From Chitinimonas prasina (GTDB taxonomy: Bacteria > Pseudomonadota > Gammaproteobacteria > Burkholderiales > Chitinimonadaceae): 64,000 nt of DNA. The notes beneath the pieces were generated by a model. It searched no databases and had not been told where the DNA came from. It saw only the letters and a program-made list of their open reading frames with translations. The position numbers and the translations under genes are program-made. This document shows, piece by piece, positions 62,081-64,000 of this stretch. Position 1 is the stretch's first letter; each line of letters opens with the position of its first letter. The stretch is from positions 1,082,117 to 1,146,116 of the forward strand of contig NZ_BSOG01000001.1 of NCBI RefSeq assembly GCF_030160395.1. The letters run 5' to 3'.

Positions 62081-63967
62081 ATGAAGAAACCGCAACTGGC
62101 CCTGTTGGCCACCGCCATCGCGATGATGGGCAGCACTGTCTGGGCCGATGTCGGCACCACCCCTGAGCTGGACACCCCGCGCCGCATCGAAACCGCAACC
62201 GCCAAGATCCGTGGCACCGACCAGAACATGACCTATATGGTCATCGATGGCCGCGCCATGCTGGGCGACATCATGCTGGGCATGCACAAGGATGTGCAGA
62301 CCAACGGCATCAACCTGCCCAAGCTGGACCTGCCCAAGGCAGCTGGCGACAAGCTGGATTCCGGCCGCGTCGTGGCTAAGGACAACCATTACAAGTCCGC
62401 CACCAGCTGGACCAACAACACCATGCCGTACACGTTCGATCCCTCGCTGAGCAAGGCGAAGCGGGATGCGATTGCCGTCGGCATGAAGCTGATCAGCGAC
62501 AACACCAATATCCGCTTCGTTCCGCGCACCAGCGAGACCAACTACGTCAAGTTCGTGTCTGACGGCGGCTGCTGGTCCTATGTCGGCATGATAGGCAAGG
62601 AACAACCCATCTCCATCGGTGATGGCTGTGAGCGTAGCGGTACCGTCGCCCACGAAATCATGCACGCCCTGGGCTGGATGCACGAACAGATGCGTCCTGA
62701 CCGCGACAACTACGTGCGTGTCGTGGAAGAAAACATCCAGGACGGCATGGCCAGCCAGTTCACCAAGCTGCGCGCCGACCAGGTCAACCCGGCTGGTGGC
62801 TACGATATCGACTCGGTGATGCACTACCCGAACTGGGCCTTTTCCAAGAACGGCAAGCCCACCATCGTGCCGCTGGACCCCAAGGTCGACCCCAGCCGCA
62901 TGGGCCAGCGTAACCAGTTGAGCGCGGCCGATATCACCGCCATCAACAAGTTCTACCCGGCCGTGAACGGCAATGTGCCACTGACCATGACCACCAGCAC
63001 CAGCTCGGTCAGCTTCATGCAGGACAAGAGCGGCCAGTTCAGCCTGACCCTGGCCGGCAGCGATGCCGACCTGAAGTCGCTGCGCTTTGATATCCGCAGC
63101 GACAACAGCGCCGTGGTCGCCCCGGCAGGTGTGGTGGTGCAGGCCGGTACCGGTACACAGCGCACCGTGACCATCACCCCGGTAGCCAAGGCCTCGGGCG
63201 TGGCCACCATCACCCTGCGTGCCATTGCGGCCTCGGGCAAGGAAGTCACGGCCAGCGTCAAAGTCACGGTCGCCAAGGACACCACCGGCGGCGGTGGCGG
63301 CGGTACCAGCACGGCCAAGCCGTATGACCGCGCAGCCAAGTACACCACCGGCAACCAGGTGAGCTTCGGCGGCAAGACCTACAGCATGACCGTGATGATC
63401 GACGGCAAGGTCTCCACCACCTACTGGATCTGGGGCAGCTACTGCGAACCCGTCCGTTGCAGCCCGCAGACCCCGTTCGTCTACAGCAACTGGCTGAAGG
63501 TGTACTGGACTGAAGTCGGCGGCGGTGATGGCGGCGGCACCACGCCCAAGCCTGCCTGCGAAACCGTACTGGACGTCAACCGCCAGTACCAGATCACCAG
63601 CAGCAGCCAGCGCAAGTCGCTGGTACCGGCCGGTGACGTGCAGAACGCCCCGATGATGCTGTGGCCCGATGCCGGCCAGCAGCGCTGGAAGCTCACCCGC
63701 AACGCCGAGGGTTACTACGTGATCGCCAGCGCCGCCACCGGCCTGGCCCTGGATGTAGCCAACGGCGCCACCCTGGCAGGTAGCGAAGTGATCGTCTGGC
63801 CGGTGCACGGCGGTGCCAACCAGCAGTTCTGCCCCCGTGCCAGCGGTAGCGGCTACCAGCTGGTGTCGCGCGGTGCCAACCTGCCGCTGGCTGCTGCCAG
63901 CGAGAACGATGGCGCTGCAGTGAAGCTGTCCAGCGGCGCAGCCACCTGGTTGCTGTCGCCACTGTAA
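62081..63967 (+). CDS. Secreted astacin-type (M12A) metallopeptidase, copy 2
   Basis: 628 aa with a signal peptide ending STVWA. HEIMHALGWMHEQMRPDRD (~190-208) and SVMHYP give the astacin active site. The same order of domains as copy 1 follows: Big-like beta-sandwich, Gly linker, CBM5/12-like module (YDRAAKYTTGNQVSFGGKTY) and ricin-like module. It lies directly after M4 copy 2, repeating the M4-astacin pair upstream of the collagenase. Confidence 0.93.
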   Translation: MKKPQLALLATAIAMMGSTVWADVGTTPELDTPRRIETATAKIRGTDQNMTYMVIDGRAMLGDIMLGMHKDVQTNGINLPKLDLPKAAGDKLDSGRVVAKDNHYKSATSWTNNTMPYTFDPSLSKAKRDAIAVGMKLISDNTNIRFVPRTSETNYVKFVSDGGCWSYVGMIGKEQPISIGDGCERSGTVAHEIMHALGWMHEQMRPDRDNYVRVVEENIQDGMASQFTKLRADQVNPAGGYDIDSVMHYPNWAFSKNGKPTIVPLDPKVDPSRMGQRNQLSAADITAINKFYPAVNGNVPLTMTTSTSSVSFMQDKSGQFSLTLAGSDADLKSLRFDIRSDNSAVVAPAGVVVQAGTGTQRTVTITPVAKASGVATITLRAIAASGKEVTASVKVTVAKDTTGGGGGGTSTAKPYDRAAKYTTGNQVSFGGKTYSMTVMIDGKVSTTYWIWGSYCEPVRCSPQTPFVYSNWLKVYWTEVGGGDGGGTTPKPACETVLDVNRQYQITSSSQRKSLVPAGDVQNAPMMLWPDAGQQRWKLTRNAEGYYVIASAATGLALDVANGATLAGSEVIVWPVHGGANQQFCPRASGSGYQLVSRGANLPLAAASENDGAAVKLSSGAATWLLSPL

Positions 63968-64000
63968 GGTGCAAGTGGGCGCGCTGCCTTGCAGCGCGCC

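Noticed and set aside
61217-63808. 863-codon open frame on the minus strand
   Set aside because: It lies opposite the M4 and astacin genes, has the Gly/Val/His-rich composition of an antisense shadow in high-GC DNA, and matches no family.

Overview
The window is about 63 % GC with dense, mostly operonic coding. It reads as a chromosomal segment of a secretion-rich, protein- and possibly chitin-degrading betaproteobacterium (Neisseriales/Burkholderiales type, in the style of Chitinimonas or Chromobacterium). That placement is an inference from a LuxI/RsaM/LuxR locus with a CviR-style lux box, an OmpW porin, a NIT-domain chemoreceptor and tandem exported metalloproteases. No rRNA, tRNA, CRISPR array or complete insertion sequence was seen.

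Region 1 (1-5.9 kb) is a quorum-sensing locus joined to an unusual biosynthetic operon. On the minus strand a LuxI synthase with a perfect lux box is followed by a small gene for a LysW-type amino-group carrier protein (56 aa, TTG start, C-terminal EDWGE), a LysX-like ATP-grasp ligase, a shortened DegT-like protein and a full DegT aminotransferase that runs off the left edge. An RsaM-like regulator and a LuxR receptor complete the locus. I infer carrier-protein-bound amino-acid metabolism under quorum control.

Region 2 (5.9-18.6 kb) is a mixed block: two GNAT acetyltransferases, SlyD, a NIT-domain chemoreceptor, a LysR regulator divergent from a DUF1579/NIPSNAP/isocitrate-lyase-like operon, and several unrecognised cysteine-rich proteins. 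A decayed mosaic at 6.45-6.83 kb carries copies of the 3' ends of luxR and of two neighbouring genes.

Region 3 (18.6-33.1 kb) is a full aerobactin-type iron system: iucABCD, a divergent MFS exporter and iutA, plus a fhuC-fhuB-fhuF-fhuD uptake operon. Fur-box-like sites lie at both control points.

Region 4 (33.2-45.0 kb) holds two periplasmic binding proteins, two effector-like proteins of unknown function (one with a candidate His/Cys protease dyad) and a secreted PI-PLC-like enzyme. It also holds a compact four-gene MNIO (DUF692) operon: ferritin-like oxidase, 11-cysteine substrate protein, MNIO enzyme and HvfC-like partner. A trypsin-like protease/DRGH nuclease fusion and a MITE-like repeat follow.

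Region 5 (45.4-64 kb) has a PAS-AraC regulator, FKBP, M64 peptidase, OmpW, a MocR regulator and a rhodanese/GNAT pair. It ends in an exoprotease island ordered M4 - astacin - M9 collagenase - M4 - astacin, which looks like a duplicated pair flanking a collagenase. The two most novel-looking systems are the LysW-type operon and the MNIO operon.
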